Below are positions 45,720 to 58,727 of a stretch of 64,000 bases of DNA, piece by piece; position 1 is the first letter of the stretch; every line of letters starts with the position of its first letter. The stretch comes from Omphiscola glabra (lineage: Eukaryota; Mollusca; Gastropoda; Lymnaeidae): positions 30,103,815 through 30,167,814 of the forward strand of contig OZ024794.1 of NCBI GenBank assembly GCA_964017045.1. Direction: 5' to 3'. The position numbers and the translations under genes are program-made. Below the pieces are notes generated by a model. That model ran no database searches. It saw only the letters and a program-made list of their open reading frames with translations, and was not told where the DNA came from.

Positions 45720-46735
45720 CCATCTGCGTTAGCCGGGATTTGCTGGTAAACCCAGCCATTACACAGAAACAGCGTGGAGGTTCCATCTTTGCATTTTAAT
45801 GGCTTTCAATGCCGCATTTCAATACTTAACACAAAACACCAAAAAAAAAAAAAAAATAAATAAATAAATGAAAGTATAGGCAACATTTTGAAAATATCAG
45901 ATAACCATATAATGAAGTGATTCGTTGGTAGAAATGCTGGCATTTCCCGCCATTTGCGATTAATTTTTGAAAATTTTAAAAGGATAAAGATTTTTCTGAA
46001 AATAATTTCATTGACTTTATTTTTTCGCCCCCACTGGGTTCAAAAAAAAAAAAAAAGAAAAAAGACGTTATTTGGAAGGCATGCCTTAGGTCATCGAAAC
46101 AAATTGCACAGAGACGTGCCCGTGCAAATGCTGGGCATGTTATTTACAAGGGTAGGGTTGCACAAGATTTAACATGGAATCAGAACAGTGTCCGATAGGG
46201 ATATACCGTGTCATTTCAACAAAACAACAAAAAATCCTATTGGGGCATTACCCATGCCAACAGGGAATACGCTGAGATTGCGCAACAGGGACATGCATTA
46301 CATCGGCTAGTACACGTGTCGTGGGGCTTTTCCTGCACCGATGACCGGTTTTAATCGGAAAGATCTCACCGGAACCCTGGCATTAGGATCGGTTTTTACT
46401 GTGAGAGCCCTTCATTGATCTTTCCCCGCCTATCCTCTAAGGCCACGGAAGTGTTGTTGGTACAGTGCGTAGATCTGATGGTCCCCAGGGCGTTTAGCAT
46501 AGAGCAATATGAAATAGAACTCAACAGAGTAAGGGAAACTTGAAAGACTACAAAGCAAAACAAACTTTGTGGAAACTTATTTTATTTCCTTTCCAACTCG
46601 CTTCTACTGCATTAGAGAAGTTAATTTTTATAATATGTTGGTCCTTTTTTTGGGTTATTATTGTTGTTGAAAGCTTTAACCGAAATTTACCTTTGTTTTG
46701 TGATCTTTCAAGTTCTCTCCTACTCTGTAAGTTAT
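45720..46735. other. Gene-free stretch
   Basis: A-runs at about 45841-45855 and 46043-46056. Short frames lack domains. Confidence 0.4.
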
Positions 46736-46744
46736 AGATCATAC

Positions 46745-46954
46745 CAGAGGCGTAGCTTGAGTGTTTTGCGCCCGGGGACAAGATTCATTTTAAAGAGCCT
46801 CCCGTTCTTTTTTCAGCTCTCAAAACCATTATTTTCGTCAAAAAATAAAATAAAAAAAATAAAAATAAATCAAATCATATTTTTGCGCCCCTAACTTGTC
46901 TGGCGCCCAGGGACATCTGTCTTCCCAGCCCCCCCCCCCAAAGCTACGCCTCTG
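46745..46954. mobile_element. hAT MITE, family H5 (210 bp)
   Basis: Termini CAGAGGCGTAGCTTGAG and AAGCTACGCCTCTG. Flanking octamers GATCATAC and CACCATAC match at six of eight positions, a decayed duplication. The interior shares GCGCCCGGGG-type blocks with H1. Confidence 0.8.
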
Positions 46955-47074
46955 CACCATACTGCTTTAATCTGAACGTAGTCCTCCCTATATTTTACTA
47001 ACATGAAGCAAGACAATCGAAAGTGACATGTTTATATCATCGGAAAGAATTATTACGTAGGTAATGGTATGTGT

Positions 47075-47657
47075 GTGTGCCTAATTTTGGCGTTGAGGCC
47101 ACCGTCACTTGTCTCCCTTTTGTTTTCTTTTGATATTGACGTCACCGATTAGTTGTGCCGCTCCACTCCTGTCACCCACCCTTGATAGGGAAAATGTTGT
47201 TTACGTTCGAATACCTTTTATTTGTTCTAAAGAATGCTATCAGGTGACGCAATTTCTTGAATTTCTTTTCTGGAGGGTTCCAACTACCTCCCTATGTATA
47301 AGCCGGCACCAATCCTAGCCGGGAGTGTTCGTTGCTAGACATTTACCACACGTAATATACTTACAATATTGTACTCTTTACGTGTGTGTGTGTGTAAATT
47401 AATATTTGCATCTTTCGAGGACTGTACCGATTCCGTTGGTGTGCTTTAAGATGATATCGTTGTTTGTTTCTGTATATTTGAATGTGTATATTTATAGAAA
47501 TTTAATAGTATGATTAAATTAATATTGTTATTATCACTAGATTTTTTTCTTCCTTGTATGCTGTTTTTTTAGTCCTTTGTTACGAATTGTTGATCAAACA
47601 AGCCAATGCTGAAAAAAAATTTAACACTTTTAAAACAGTATAACGGGGCGTAACAAC
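47075..47657 (+). mobile_element. LTR-like dispersed repeat, copy 2
   Basis: See copy 1 at 40544. This copy preserves a promoter-like stretch: TCTGGAGGGTTCC, then TATGTATAAGCCGGC, shared with copy 3 as TATAAATAAGCCGGC. It ends near GCGTAACA. Confidence 0.6.
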
Positions 47658-47659
47658 GT

Positions 47660-48450
47660 TGTTGAAAAAGGACACTCAATGAATTAATCTTGTCTGCCTC
47701 ATGGAGTTTGCATGCGTGTTGGAGGTTAGGTTCCCAACCTCAAGGGTCACGACACTAAAACTAGTGTCGCGAAGCTTGTTCTTCGAGTCAGTGGTGTTAT
47801 TGGCTGAAACACTGAAGTGAAAATAAATTTTACGGAAAAAAAACCAATTAATTGTCGTCCAACAGTTCTAATAATGTAAATACGCTGAAATCATGTTTGA
47901 CCTCATTCCTCTTACATCGATTGTTTTAAAATACATCTGTGTTGCGGGTATATTTGTTCCCATTCCAGGCTCTGTTCAAAATTACAGCTCAGACTCAAGA
48001 ATTTAACCGATATTCATACCGCAAACTTATTCGACGTGGTCTTGCTAAAGATTAAGGAACAACGAAAAACTGAAACTAGGATCATCAAGACTGGGAAAAA
48101 TATATACAATGATTGAAAAAACATGTATGTGGATAAATAAAAGTCTCTTATCTTATCTCATCTTATCTTAAACAGGATCGTGACTTAAAATTGTTTTTGT
48201 TAACGTGTGTGAAATGTAAGGTATATGTAATGAAGTTAAAAAAAAAGAGGAAAAATTCGTTTAAAGATTAAGATTCTTCGACAGAGAGCTGTACATTTTT
48301 TGAGCCAAAAGTGTTTATGAAATTTCTAGGAAACGATTGTCCAGTCCAATCTTTTGAAGCAAGTATTTCATTCAAATTTTTCTTTAGTCTTGTATTTAAA
48401 TTTTCATCATTTCCTAAATCATATGGCTCATTTGTATTACCCTTGATTTC
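47660..48450. other. Gene-free stretch
   Basis: No supported gene or repeat; a decayed hAT-like AGGTTCCCAACCTCAAGG occurs near 47727. Confidence 0.35.
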
Positions 48451-48451
48451 A

Positions 48452-48925
48452 ACCAGTGACCATCTTAGACCTGTTAACCAGTGACCGTCTTAGACCTGTC
48501 AACCAGTGACCATCTTAGACCTTTTTAACCAGTGACCATCTTAGACTTTTTAACCAGTGACCATTTTAGACCTTTCAACCAGTTACCATCTTAGACCTTT
48601 CAACCAGTGACCATCTTAGACCTTTTTAACCAGTGACCATCTGAGACCTTTTTAACCAGTGACCATTTTAGACCTTTCAACCCGTGACCATCTTAGACCT
48701 TTCAACCAGTGACCATCTTAGACCTTTCAAGCAGAGATCATCTTAGACCTTTCAACAGTGACGATCTTAGACTTTTCAATCAGAAATCATCTTAGACCTT
48801 TCAACCAGAGATCATCTAGACCTTTTAACCAGAGATTATCTTAGACCTTTCAACCAGAGATCATCTTAGACCTTTCAACCAGAGATCATCTTAGACCTTT
48901 CAACCAGAGATCATCGTAGACCTGG
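48452..48925. repeat. Minisatellite, ~25-bp unit x ~19
   Basis: Units AACCAGTGACCATCTTAGAC plus CTTTC. The second half shifts to an AACCAGAGATCATC variant, so two sub-arrays are visible. Confidence 0.92.
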
Positions 48926-48929
48926 TCTT

Positions 48930-49620
48930 CCTAAAAACTCCACATTTGATAGAGAACTCGATTATTCTGCTCCAAAAATAAATTGAATGTTGTTTTTTTG
49001 GTTGTTATCTCTAACACGGTATCTTAGACACCGAACACTTCTTGGCTCATGTTTTCCTTATATCCCGTCACGTGACGACATCTGGAAGATGTCCCCTCAG
49101 CATCTGGTGGAGGATAGAACAGTGTACTAAGGGACCCGAAAAGGGGGAAGAGGAGACATTGTGTGACTTGAACTTGAGTTTTATTATTTTATTTTTTTGG
49201 TGTGTATGCTGCTGCATTTTCTGCATCTTGGAAATTCTTGTCAGATTAAATTTTGACTATTCTTCCCGATCAGTGGCAGCTTTTGTAAAGTTTGTGTGTG
49301 TTTGGGTGTGGGGTCGGGGTGGGCGGGACCCTCCGTGGTGAGTTTCGCAGTTGTGTGGGTTTTTAGTAGACTCATCTGAGCTGGCTTTTGAAGTAATCTT
49401 TATTATTTTGATATTGATTGAACCATTACTTACATAAGCAATGTGTTTTTCGCTATTAGTGGAAAAGTGGCAGTAAGACCTAAAAGATAAAAAAATATTA
49501 ATGTTTTATCCTTCCCGCTATTCCTCCACAGATATCCAATACTCTTTTAGTCTGACTATATCACAGTAAATCATGTCAATTGAAAATTGCTATTTCAACG
49601 ACTTTAAATGATATTTATAT
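48930..49620. other. Gene-free stretch
   Basis: A 99-codon forward frame (49042-49341) has no recognisable domain. Confidence 0.4.
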
Positions 49621-49624
49621 GTAC

Positions 49625-49790
49625 ATTCATCCATCCCTGTGGGCTACAGCCCATGTAGGGCTTTGGCCTGCTTCACTACTTCCTTCCACTCAGACCTAAC
49701 TAATGCTTTTCTTTTCCATGCTTGGATTCACAGTTGTTGTAGATCTTTTTTCACATCATCCATCCAACTAAGCCTAGGTTTATAAGTACA
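49625..49790 (-). pseudogene. LINE C-terminal fragment
   Basis: Minus strand reads PRLSWMDDVKKDLQQL, a stop, then IQAWKRKALVRSEWKEVVKQ and AKALHGL before a stop. Same family as 42395-42935. The internal stop shows it is dead. Confidence 0.65.
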
Positions 49791-49799
49791 TAGGTAACT

Positions 49800-51320
49800 A
49801 TATAATAATACATAAAAAATATCTTCCATGAAGTTGAAACAATTCGAGCAAGTCATGTCATAATGCACGTGTTTCAATGGATAAAGGCGTGAAGTATAGG
49901 CACACGGGTCTTTAAGTAAACGTATTCACGGACATGCCCATCTATAGTCAAATAAATCAGCTCAATGTCCAGATTGCTGTATCGACCAGTGGTGTCCATC
50001 TCCCAGCTGAATTATGGCACTGAGCCCTGGACATGAGTCACAACCACAGGAAACAGAGCCACATAACTCCCATAGATTAAGAGCGCGCTACTTAAGGCAC
50101 CCGTTACCCGCTGCACGCTCTTGATAACTTTCTCGCTTACTGGAAGCTTTCTATATCAGCCGAGCTTAAGTATTGAATATGGTGTTCTTTGTTCTATTTG
50201 CTTTTTGAATCTCAGCTTATCTTTGCACACCCTTTGATTTTAAATGGACATCAGCAAACAAAAGACTACGCTCGATTGGTGTATCATGTGAATCTGAGTC
50301 TATGGAGACCTACTAGCAGTGATTGCTATCCGATATAAGACTCATCACTGTAATGCAATTCAGACACAATAATTTTATTTCGAGTAATGTTTTTATTGTG
50401 GAGAAATTTAAAATAAAATCTTTGATAGATTAAAAAAAAAAACGTTGTTAATAAAGTTCATAGAAAAGCGGGAACGATTCTTTCAATGAAGACTCGGCGC
50501 TGTAAGAGTATACATAAATACACAATATAAAGATTTATCTTCTTCTTTTTGGTTTGATACCTAACAAAAATTGCATCCAGGATGAAAATTCCAAACGTAT
50601 CTGGCGAAAAAATTCAAACATGCAACCACTGATATACGTAGTATATTATATGTACATTATATTGATGCCAGTATGGTGGCTCTGTGCCCCCCCCCATTAG
50701 CCTAGCAAACCAGCAATACAATCTATGCACAGGGGGCGACTTCTGCTCTCCCATTACACGCAAAAAATATATAAAAACTTAAAATAAAAAAAAAAATGAA
50801 TAAAAGAAGAAGAAAGCTCCCGTTTCCCTTATCAATCCGTCTTTGCACAGCATTCCAAGCCCTAATCTATGGGGAGTAACAAGCCACGGGAGGAAACTTG
50901 ACCAATCGACCGTAATTAGAGACCTTTGGGGTGCCCAGTATGTCTTTTTTTTATTTTTTTAAAAAATACAGTGTTACAGGAGTATGCGGTGCGAAAGAAA
51001 AACAGATTGAAAAAAAAAATGGGGTTAACATGGGGGCACTGTTGAAATGTAACAGAATTATTTCTGCTTTTGGAGAACAAAATATATGAGGAGGCGATTT
51101 TCGTTTTGTTGTGAGGGAGGCGATTAGTTTATTATAATTGCTATCATTGGGTTTGCAAAATAAGCTTTACATTATCATTGATATGATAGTGATTGAATTT
51201 GTCATTATCAATAAATGTTCAGGTCAAAAAGAATATTCGACTTAAGTTTAAGAGGCGCGACATACAACCGGAAGTGCATGTCCATTTATATACTTTTTAT
51301 GAGTCGCTAAAAAAAGTTGT
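49800..51320. other. Gene-free stretch
   Basis: No supported gene, RNA or repeat. Confidence 0.4.
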
Positions 51321-51324
51321 GATA

Positions 51325-51680
51325 TTATAGTTATGGAGCTGGATGATAGTGGGCTGACAAAGAGTTGAATAATGCAAAGTTTTGGACAAAGTTTGGAGTT
51401 ATGAATCTGGATGGTAGTGGGCTGACAAAGAGTTGAATAATGCAAAGTTTTGAACAAAGTTTGGAGTTATGAATCTGAATGGTAGTGGGTTAACAAATCG
51501 TTAAATAAGGCAAAGTTGTAAACTAATTTGTGCATTTATAGCTATGGAGCTGGAGGGTAGTGGGTTTACAAATAGTTGAATAATGCAAAATTGTAAAGAA
51601 ATTTGTGATATTATAGTTATGAAACTGGATGGTAGTGCGTTTACAAATAGTTGTATAAAGCAGAGCTTTGAACAAAGTAA
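51325..51680. repeat. Minisatellite, 68-bp unit x ~5, diverged
   Basis: Units GAATCTGGATGGTAGTGGGC, then TGACAAAGAGTTGAATAATG and CAAAG. The left units are nearly identical; the right ones are more diverged. Confidence 0.85.
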
Positions 51681-51932
51681 AAGGTTTCGGTTTCAAGGAG
51701 GATAGAACTTGATCTCCGATGATTGATATAAATAACAATGTCACATCAAAATCATGAAGTTTAAGTTGATAGGTGGTTTGTTTTGAGAGCATGGGGATAG
51801 ACACACGACCAAATTTCGTTGACAGTGTCTCTATTTACGAGCAGTATTCTTTGACTACACGTGTTGAGTTTCTTGATGTTACTTCCACTTTTATCAACGG
51901 CGCTTGTCATAAACACAATAAAAAAAATTCCT

Positions 51933-52064
51933 GAGCGAATCTTGCCCACCTCGATGCACACCGTGATACGCTCTCATTGGCTGCTTCCCACGTCGTACGC
52001 ATCAAATTCACACAAAAGAACACATTCTACAATAGCCCCCTTCTTAATTTATGCATGTATTTCT
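51933..52064. repeat. Dispersed repeat family R3, copy 2
   Basis: Matches 19135-19252, with a ~13-bp insertion (AGCCCCCTTCTT region) relative to it. Confidence 0.7.
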
Positions 52065-52069
52065 AAAAG

Positions 52070-52780
52070 GTATTTAGTAAACTCTTAAGCTTATATAGAG
52101 TCAATACAACTTAGCATTGTTGGATGTATGGAGTGCCATCTGGAATTATTATTAAAGAGTATGCACCCAACCCAGTGGTCCCGTTTCCCCTGCTATTGCA
52201 CATATAAAGTAAGAGACAGAGAAATAAACATTAAAAAAGGTACACCATTTTTTGAACAGCTTGTTTCTTCAAGGTACAGCAATATACGATACACGTTTAT
52301 TTCGAACATTTACATCCGTTATTAAGCGCTGAACGTCCAGCTTCTGCGCAACTACGGTCAACTTTCAACATCATATAGCACCAAAAAAAGTTAAGAATGT
52401 ATTCTTTTGCCAAATAAAATTAATCGCTTAAACTTGCCTCCACCTGATGTTCTATGTCTAATATCTCAATAGTACGTTTTTTTATTCACGCAGTCTATTA
52501 TATTATTTTATTTTTAAAAAATCAATAAGTACATCACTTAGGCTCCGTATCTTGATCTGAATTAGTACTTTCTGAAATTAACTTTCTTTCTTTCCTACCC
52601 CTTTTTAATTTCGTGATGCCGATCTGTACTGATTTATTTTGGTTATTTTTTGTGTTTAAAAACTTACATTTTACATCGTATGCCCCTTAATTACAATGTT
52701 CTGCAAAGATGAAATTCAGGTACCATTAAATGTTTCAAAATTTCAAGGATCCTTGATAAGCATATTCGAAATATATTTCT
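52070..52780. other. AT-rich gene-free stretch
   Basis: Nothing supported. Confidence 0.45.
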
Positions 52781-52784
52781 ACAT

Positions 52785-53147
52785 GCCGTTATATGGTTTT
52801 GCGAATTTAATCTGTTTAAAAATCTGGCTTGTGAGATCAACAATACTTTAAAATAAGGACTGAAAACAAAGCTAATTATTTTAACAATAAAGCAGCCGGC
52901 TTATTTATAAGGAGGGTGTTAGAACCCTCCAGAAAAGAAGTTCTAGAAAATGCATCACCCGATTGCAATCTTTAGAAAAAATTAGAACGTAAACAACCTT
53001 TTCCTAATAAAAAAAAAAAGGGGGGGGGGGGAAGGTGTGGTACAGCGCTACACATTTCATTGGTGGCGTCAGTATCATTTTTTCTAAAGGTGAGAGAAGT
53101 GGTGGTCGCTTTATGTCAACGTTGAAATAAAATTAGGTCAACACACA
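52785..53147 (-). mobile_element. LTR-like dispersed repeat, copy 3 (internally deleted)
   Basis: On the minus strand: TTGTTTACGTTCTAA, CGGGTGATGCATTTTCT, TCTGGAGGGTTCTAAC, TATAAATAAGCCGGC, then TTGTTGATC..ACAAGCCA and CATATAACGGC, in the same order as copy 2. About 200 bp between the TATA-like block and the end are missing. It carries a (G)n/(A)n run at about 53010-53032. Confidence 0.55.
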
Positions 53148-53149
53148 GG

Positions 53150-56100
53150 CTACAACAATATTATGTTAAATGTTTAATCTTGAGTTCGATGGAAAAATCA
53201 AGACTTCCACCAATTCTCTGCATTTTATCAACGTCAGCTACATAACACTAAATGCGGGGGTTGGCTAAGTGGTTGGGTTGCATTAAGGTGTTTGATCTCA
53301 TTTTCAAGTTTCAGTCATGTCATATCAAGAAGGTTGTGGTTATAAGACATAAATGCTATGGTTTGAGACTCGGTGACCTAGCTAATACAAGTGGGTATTT
53401 AAATAATTACATAATTAAGGCTTTTCGAAGTGGAATAGCTGTATTATAAAATTAATTTATCATCGGATACTTTTACTCCCGACCCCATTGATTTTTATTA
53501 CCACTGACTCCATTGATCTTCAGTAGCTAAGATGAGCGGCAAAGCAACATTTATTCAAGGAGAGAATATGGCCACATACCACTCACACGCATTACGTTAT
53601 TGGTAAAGAAACCCGTGTGCTTAATTCCCCATAGACTCTCCGAGTATGTTCTGGAGCTAGGTGCTCTCCAATAGCAGGAGGAGTTAACTAACACGGACAT
53701 GAAACACAAGGCAGTCCGACGATGCTTCTCAAACGTTTCCAAAAATGGAATAATCCACATTGCTAGGGAATGGTTCGTTTAATGGTTTCCGTTCCACGAC
53801 TCAACGCTTTGAGAAGCCTTCTTGTATGACATTCAATGGTAGACATCATTGATCGCATTTCTGGTGAGGGCATAGAGAAAATAATGCTTAACTTCTGCCG
53901 TAGTCTACAGTGTGGACAGTTCCCATGTTTCGTGGGAAGGTCAGTCCGGATTAGTTTAAGCTAACTGATTAACGGTCAGTGCTGAATAATTTGGACTTCG
54001 GTAAACGTGACCAGTTTTATGAAAATAGGATGACAGCTGCCAGGGAACAGTGAAGTGAAGCTTAACTTGCCCCGGGGTAGATTCTGGTACCGTTAAAATC
54101 AGATTCTCATACATTTCTTTAAACATCAGAGATAAAGTAGACACATGTGACAAAGATATTACTTTTTTTTTGTGGAAATAATCTGGCTGTTGTCCAAGAA
54201 ATATGGTTATTTCAATCCTGCAGCAAATTGTTCAATTGCAAACATATAAATAAACATTATTGTTTCTATACGTTTCAGGATTATGTGTGCTTATCTTCCG
54301 ATAAGTACTGCAAATGAAATGACTAGAAACGCATTGACTCTATAATATATATTAGATATCAGTTTTGTTCTGAAATTAAATGTATTTGCTTGGGTTATTT
54401 CCCCAACAGAACATTTTTTTTCACAATTATAGAGATTATAGCATTTCAGATTATCCCCCCATTTACACTACCTTATGATATCATTCTGAGGCCATACACT
54501 ATTATCTCTTAATAAATATGAATATTTACGCATTATCATATTTAAACAATAGAAGGATGCGCTAATCAATAAAACGTTGATTATTTCCAATAACCTAAGC
54601 AATCAATTGAAATATCTCAAGAATACCTGTGCTCGCACGAAACTGAAATCATAATTTCTTTGCCTCTTTATTATAACAAACCCCCAGGGCTCAATTCATC
54701 ATGAAACTCCCGCGGGCAGTTAAGACTTCAAAGAATGGAAGGATAGAAGAAGAAGAAAAAAAGGAACCCGGGCAACGGTCTTTAAAAGCAGGAAATAAAA
54801 GTTGTAGACTGATTGATGCGGTCTGGGTAAGATGTATTTCAATGGTAATTTCGAAACTAAACCTTGAAATGATTCTCATATTTTGTTCCACAAGACAAAA
54901 CAGAGTAATATCGGACTCTCTTACACATGCAAGAACTTCTGTGCCGTAAGCATATGTAAGAAACGGGGGGGGGGGGGGGGGAGAGGGGGAATGTATCTCT
55001 TCACCTATCTTATGACAAAGTTGTTAGTATTTTCACACTCATACAAGCGTATGAGTGCTCAATTAATACACCCGCACACTCACAAAAACACCATTAATAT
55101 TAACATGGGAATTAGAACATTTTAAATGGTCTGTGTTATTGGGTTAGGTAAAACAATTTTATTAATGAAAAACGCACGACCAACTATAATATTGGCAATC
55201 AAATTAGGCCTTGACAATGGTATTCAAGTCATTTTATTATTTCTAAAAATGAATTTATGAACCTGCTTCATTTCATTTCCCATATAAGATATAAGACATT
55301 GTCAAGCTTTCTCAAACCAATGACAAGATGTATCAACTTTTCATAGAAAGTTTTATCAACGTTTTATAGAGTAGAACAGAGAATGTGCGAAATGTATATT
55401 TAAAACAAAACATCATTAGCTATCTAGAGTTTTCTAGAGAAAGGAGTCATTGATATTTTGATATTTTACAATGCACGCATCTGATACAGTTACAGTAATT
55501 CTTTGGCAAGACAATGACAGTTTTTACACATCAGCTTTGAGGCGAATTAACCATGAAAATGAAAATTGCTATGATTTTTTTATAAATGCCCCTCCCCCAA
55601 CACCCCACCCCAAAAAAAAAACAACAAACAAACAAACAGACAACAACTACAAGTAAATAGTTAAAGAAATAAATTAAATTTGTATCTCTTAGAACCAAAT
55701 CTTGCGAATCACCTGCCAGCGTTCGTGACAAACCAGCGTGCAACATCAACCTGTCTTAAAACAGCCATACAAAAGATATCTCAACTTGGCGTCACAAATT
55801 AATATTTACCTAACAGATTTTTTGATTCTTGATAACTATGTCACAGAGAAAGATACCTCCCATTGACATTGACCCATATTACACACCCGCAGACTTCGTT
55901 TGCACAGTCATTAATTGACTCCCCGAAAGTCGAGCTTTTCCTCTAAGTCCAGCGATCGGGATAGCATGCCACCCGAAGGCCCACCAATGGGCCTCGGCGT
56001 ACAAGTCACACCAATAAGACGGCTCAAAGTCCCCGGTAAAATAAATTGGGATCTAGCGTGCCAGTTGGGCGTTACGTATTATTGAGAGCTCCTCTGGTAT

Positions 56101-56340
56101 GTGCCCCGTCAATGGTTATCCCAGAGAGGAAGCGGGTGTATGTCATATAACGATATTATAGACTACACTCATGGTAGAGGATCAGCACAGAAACAGTCAT
56201 AATTTAATATATTTCAATAGAAATTTCAGAGCCATATAGTTTGATAAGACTGTGTGGAAATGTCTTTACGTAGACGGGGGCCCAAGGAGGGGGACTTCTC
56301 AAGTGTATTTCCTGAATTATGCCTTTTTTAAAATGAGTCT
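53150..56340. other. Long gene-free stretch
   Basis: A G-run at about 54965-54981. 53262-53272 resembles a tRNA A-box (TGGCTAAGTGG) with a weak B-box-like GGTTTGAGACTC about 90 bp on, possibly a decayed SINE. No protein gene supported. Confidence 0.4.
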
Positions 56341-56365
56341 CAGAATTAAAAAAAAAGCATGTGTT

Positions 56366-56550
56366 CAGTGGCGTAGTGAGGGGGATGCAAGGGGGGGCAT
56401 CATGCCCCGGGCGCAACTCACAAAGGGGCGCCAAATGGTATATTTTACTATAATATTGTATGGTTTTCGAATAGGGGGCGCTCAAAAGGTATTGGGGGGC
56501 GCTAAAAAGGTATTGTGCCCCGGGCGCGAGTTAAGCTCGCTACGCCACTA
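56366..56550. mobile_element. hAT MITE, family H1 copy 3 (185 bp, reversed)
   Basis: Reverse-orientation copy of the 19845 and 36245 elements. It starts CAGTGGCGTAGTGAGG and ends GCTCGCTACGCCACTA, with one terminal G to A change. Perfect 8-bp target duplication CATGTGTT at 56358-56365 and 56551-56558. A GGGGGGCGCT segment is duplicated inside. Confidence 0.93.
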
Positions 56551-56559
56551 CATGTGTTC

Positions 56560-57325
56560 AGTCTATTTAAAATAAGAAGTTAGCTTTTTTTCAAACATTT
56601 TTTTAATACCCTGACATACACAAAATGATATTATTGGGCATACAGTTTCCTTCTATTAACATGTGAAAGTGTTTATATTTTGTTTTGTCTCCCCCCCACT
56701 CCCCCCAACCCGCCACAGTTTTAACCTACCCTTCTTTTTTTCTAGTGTATGAGTTAAAAAACAATTGTGTGGGTGGGGGCGCCCCCATTTTGTCGCCAGG
56801 AAGATATCATTTTCAATATTTCAACTTGGCCTCGAGATTCAACGTTGTAGAATAAAACTTGCAATGAGTGAAACATGTTTGGATGACAACAAATGATACA
56901 CATTTTAACAGTGGTTACAATAAGCGTCCTGTATAACATTGCCACCCTCCCCTCCTTTCTTAGGGAATAAATATCCCTCCATAATCTTTGTGGTGTACAC
57001 TGCTTTAAGACAACGCTCTATTTGTTTGAAACAGCATGGTTTTCACAAAAGGATATTTCTTAACCCCAAAAAAACATACAACCCCCCCCCCCCCCCAAAA
57101 GAAAGCCAAAAAAAAAAAACCCATCAAAGTAATTAAACCATTTAAGAGGGTGATCAGAGTGCTCTAGGATAGCTGTTTAAAATTGCAATAGAAATGATAT
57201 AATGCCGATTTCTTCATGATTTTCATCTAACCTGAACATTAATTAGCATACTTATTTCATTCGACAAGATCGATTTTTTTTTCAAATTCATTTTCTAGTA
57301 CTATCTTTTTCTCTCCTTCATATTT
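56560..57325. other. Gene-free stretch with C-runs
   Basis: C-runs at about 57080-57096 and 57330-57341; no gene supported. Confidence 0.4.
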
Positions 57326-57341
57326 ATTACCCCCCCCCCCC

Positions 57342-58400
57342 TAAAATATCTTAGCATCGCACCCCCTCCGTCACAAATACATTATCTTAGCATCGCACGC
57401 AGCCATAAATATTCTTAGCATCGCACCCCTCCCACAAAATAATCTTATCTTAGCATCGCTACCCCCCACACGAATAAATTATCTTAGTATCGCACACCCT
57501 CATCACAGATAACTTATTTCAGCATCGCACACACACCCCCTCACAAATCAACTATCTTAGCATCGCAACCCCTCACAAATCATCTATCTTAGCATCGCAC
57601 ACCACCTCACAAATCAGCTATCTTAGCATCGCAACCCCTCACAAATCAGCTATCTTAGCATCGCACACCACCTCACAAATCAACTATCTTAGCATCGCAC
57701 ACCACCTCACAAATCAACTATCTTAGCATCGCACACCACCTCACAAATCAGCTACCTTAACATCGCACACCACCTCACAAATCAACTATCTTAACATCGC
57801 ACACCACCTCACAAATCAACTATCTTAACATCGCACACCACCTCACAAATCAACTATCTTAACATCGCACACCACCTCACAAATCAACTATCTTAACATC
57901 GCACACCACCTCACAAATCAACTATCTTAACATCGCACAACACCTCATAAATCAACTATCTTAACATCGCACACCACCTCACAAATCAACTATCTTAACA
58001 TCGCACACCACCTCACAAATCAACTATCTTAGCATCGCACACCACCTCACAAATCAACTGTCTTAGCATCGCACCACCTGACAAATCAACTCTCTTAGCA
58101 TCGCACCACCTGACAAATCAACTATCTTAGCATCGCACCACCTGACAAATCAACTCTCTTAGCATCGCACCACCTGACAAATCAACTATCTTAGCATCGC
58201 ACCACCCCACAAATCAACTATCTTAGCATCGCACACCACCTCAAAAATCAACTATCTTAGCATCGCACACCACCTCACAAATCAACTATCTTAGCATCGC
58301 ACACCACCTCACAAATCAACTATCTTAGCATCGCACACCACCTCACAAATCAACTATCTTAGAATCGCACCACCTGACAAATCAACTGTCTTAGCACCAC
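57342..58400. repeat. Minisatellite, 34-bp unit x ~31
   Basis: Units CATCGCACACCACCTCACAA followed by ATCAACTATCTTAG. The left edge is degenerate (CCCC-rich variants). The core alternates blocks of CTTAGCATCG and CTTAACATCG units. A right-hand block has the shortened CACCACCTGAC variant. Blocks of like variants indicate successive local amplifications. Confidence 0.94.
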
Positions 58401-58727
58401 CTCACAGCTTATGTATAAACTCCCTCTTAGAATATTGTAATTTCCTACTGGCCTATGAAGATTTTGTCACGTACATTCAATGTTTTTATTTATTTATCAT
58501 ACGCATTTTTTTAAATCTAATCGTTTTAGATCAAATAAGAAACTTTTCAGCGGCATCCAATCGTAAATGTTGGTTCCCTGGCGTGTTTTGTTTCTTAATA
58601 TCAAAATATGTCTGACCTGATTGACCCGATTAAGTTCTGAAATCGCCAAATTGACTATTTGCTTGCCCCGAAAAATAATTGTGTATATTGTCATGTGTCG
58701 CGCCATACATTAGCCACTTAAACATTT

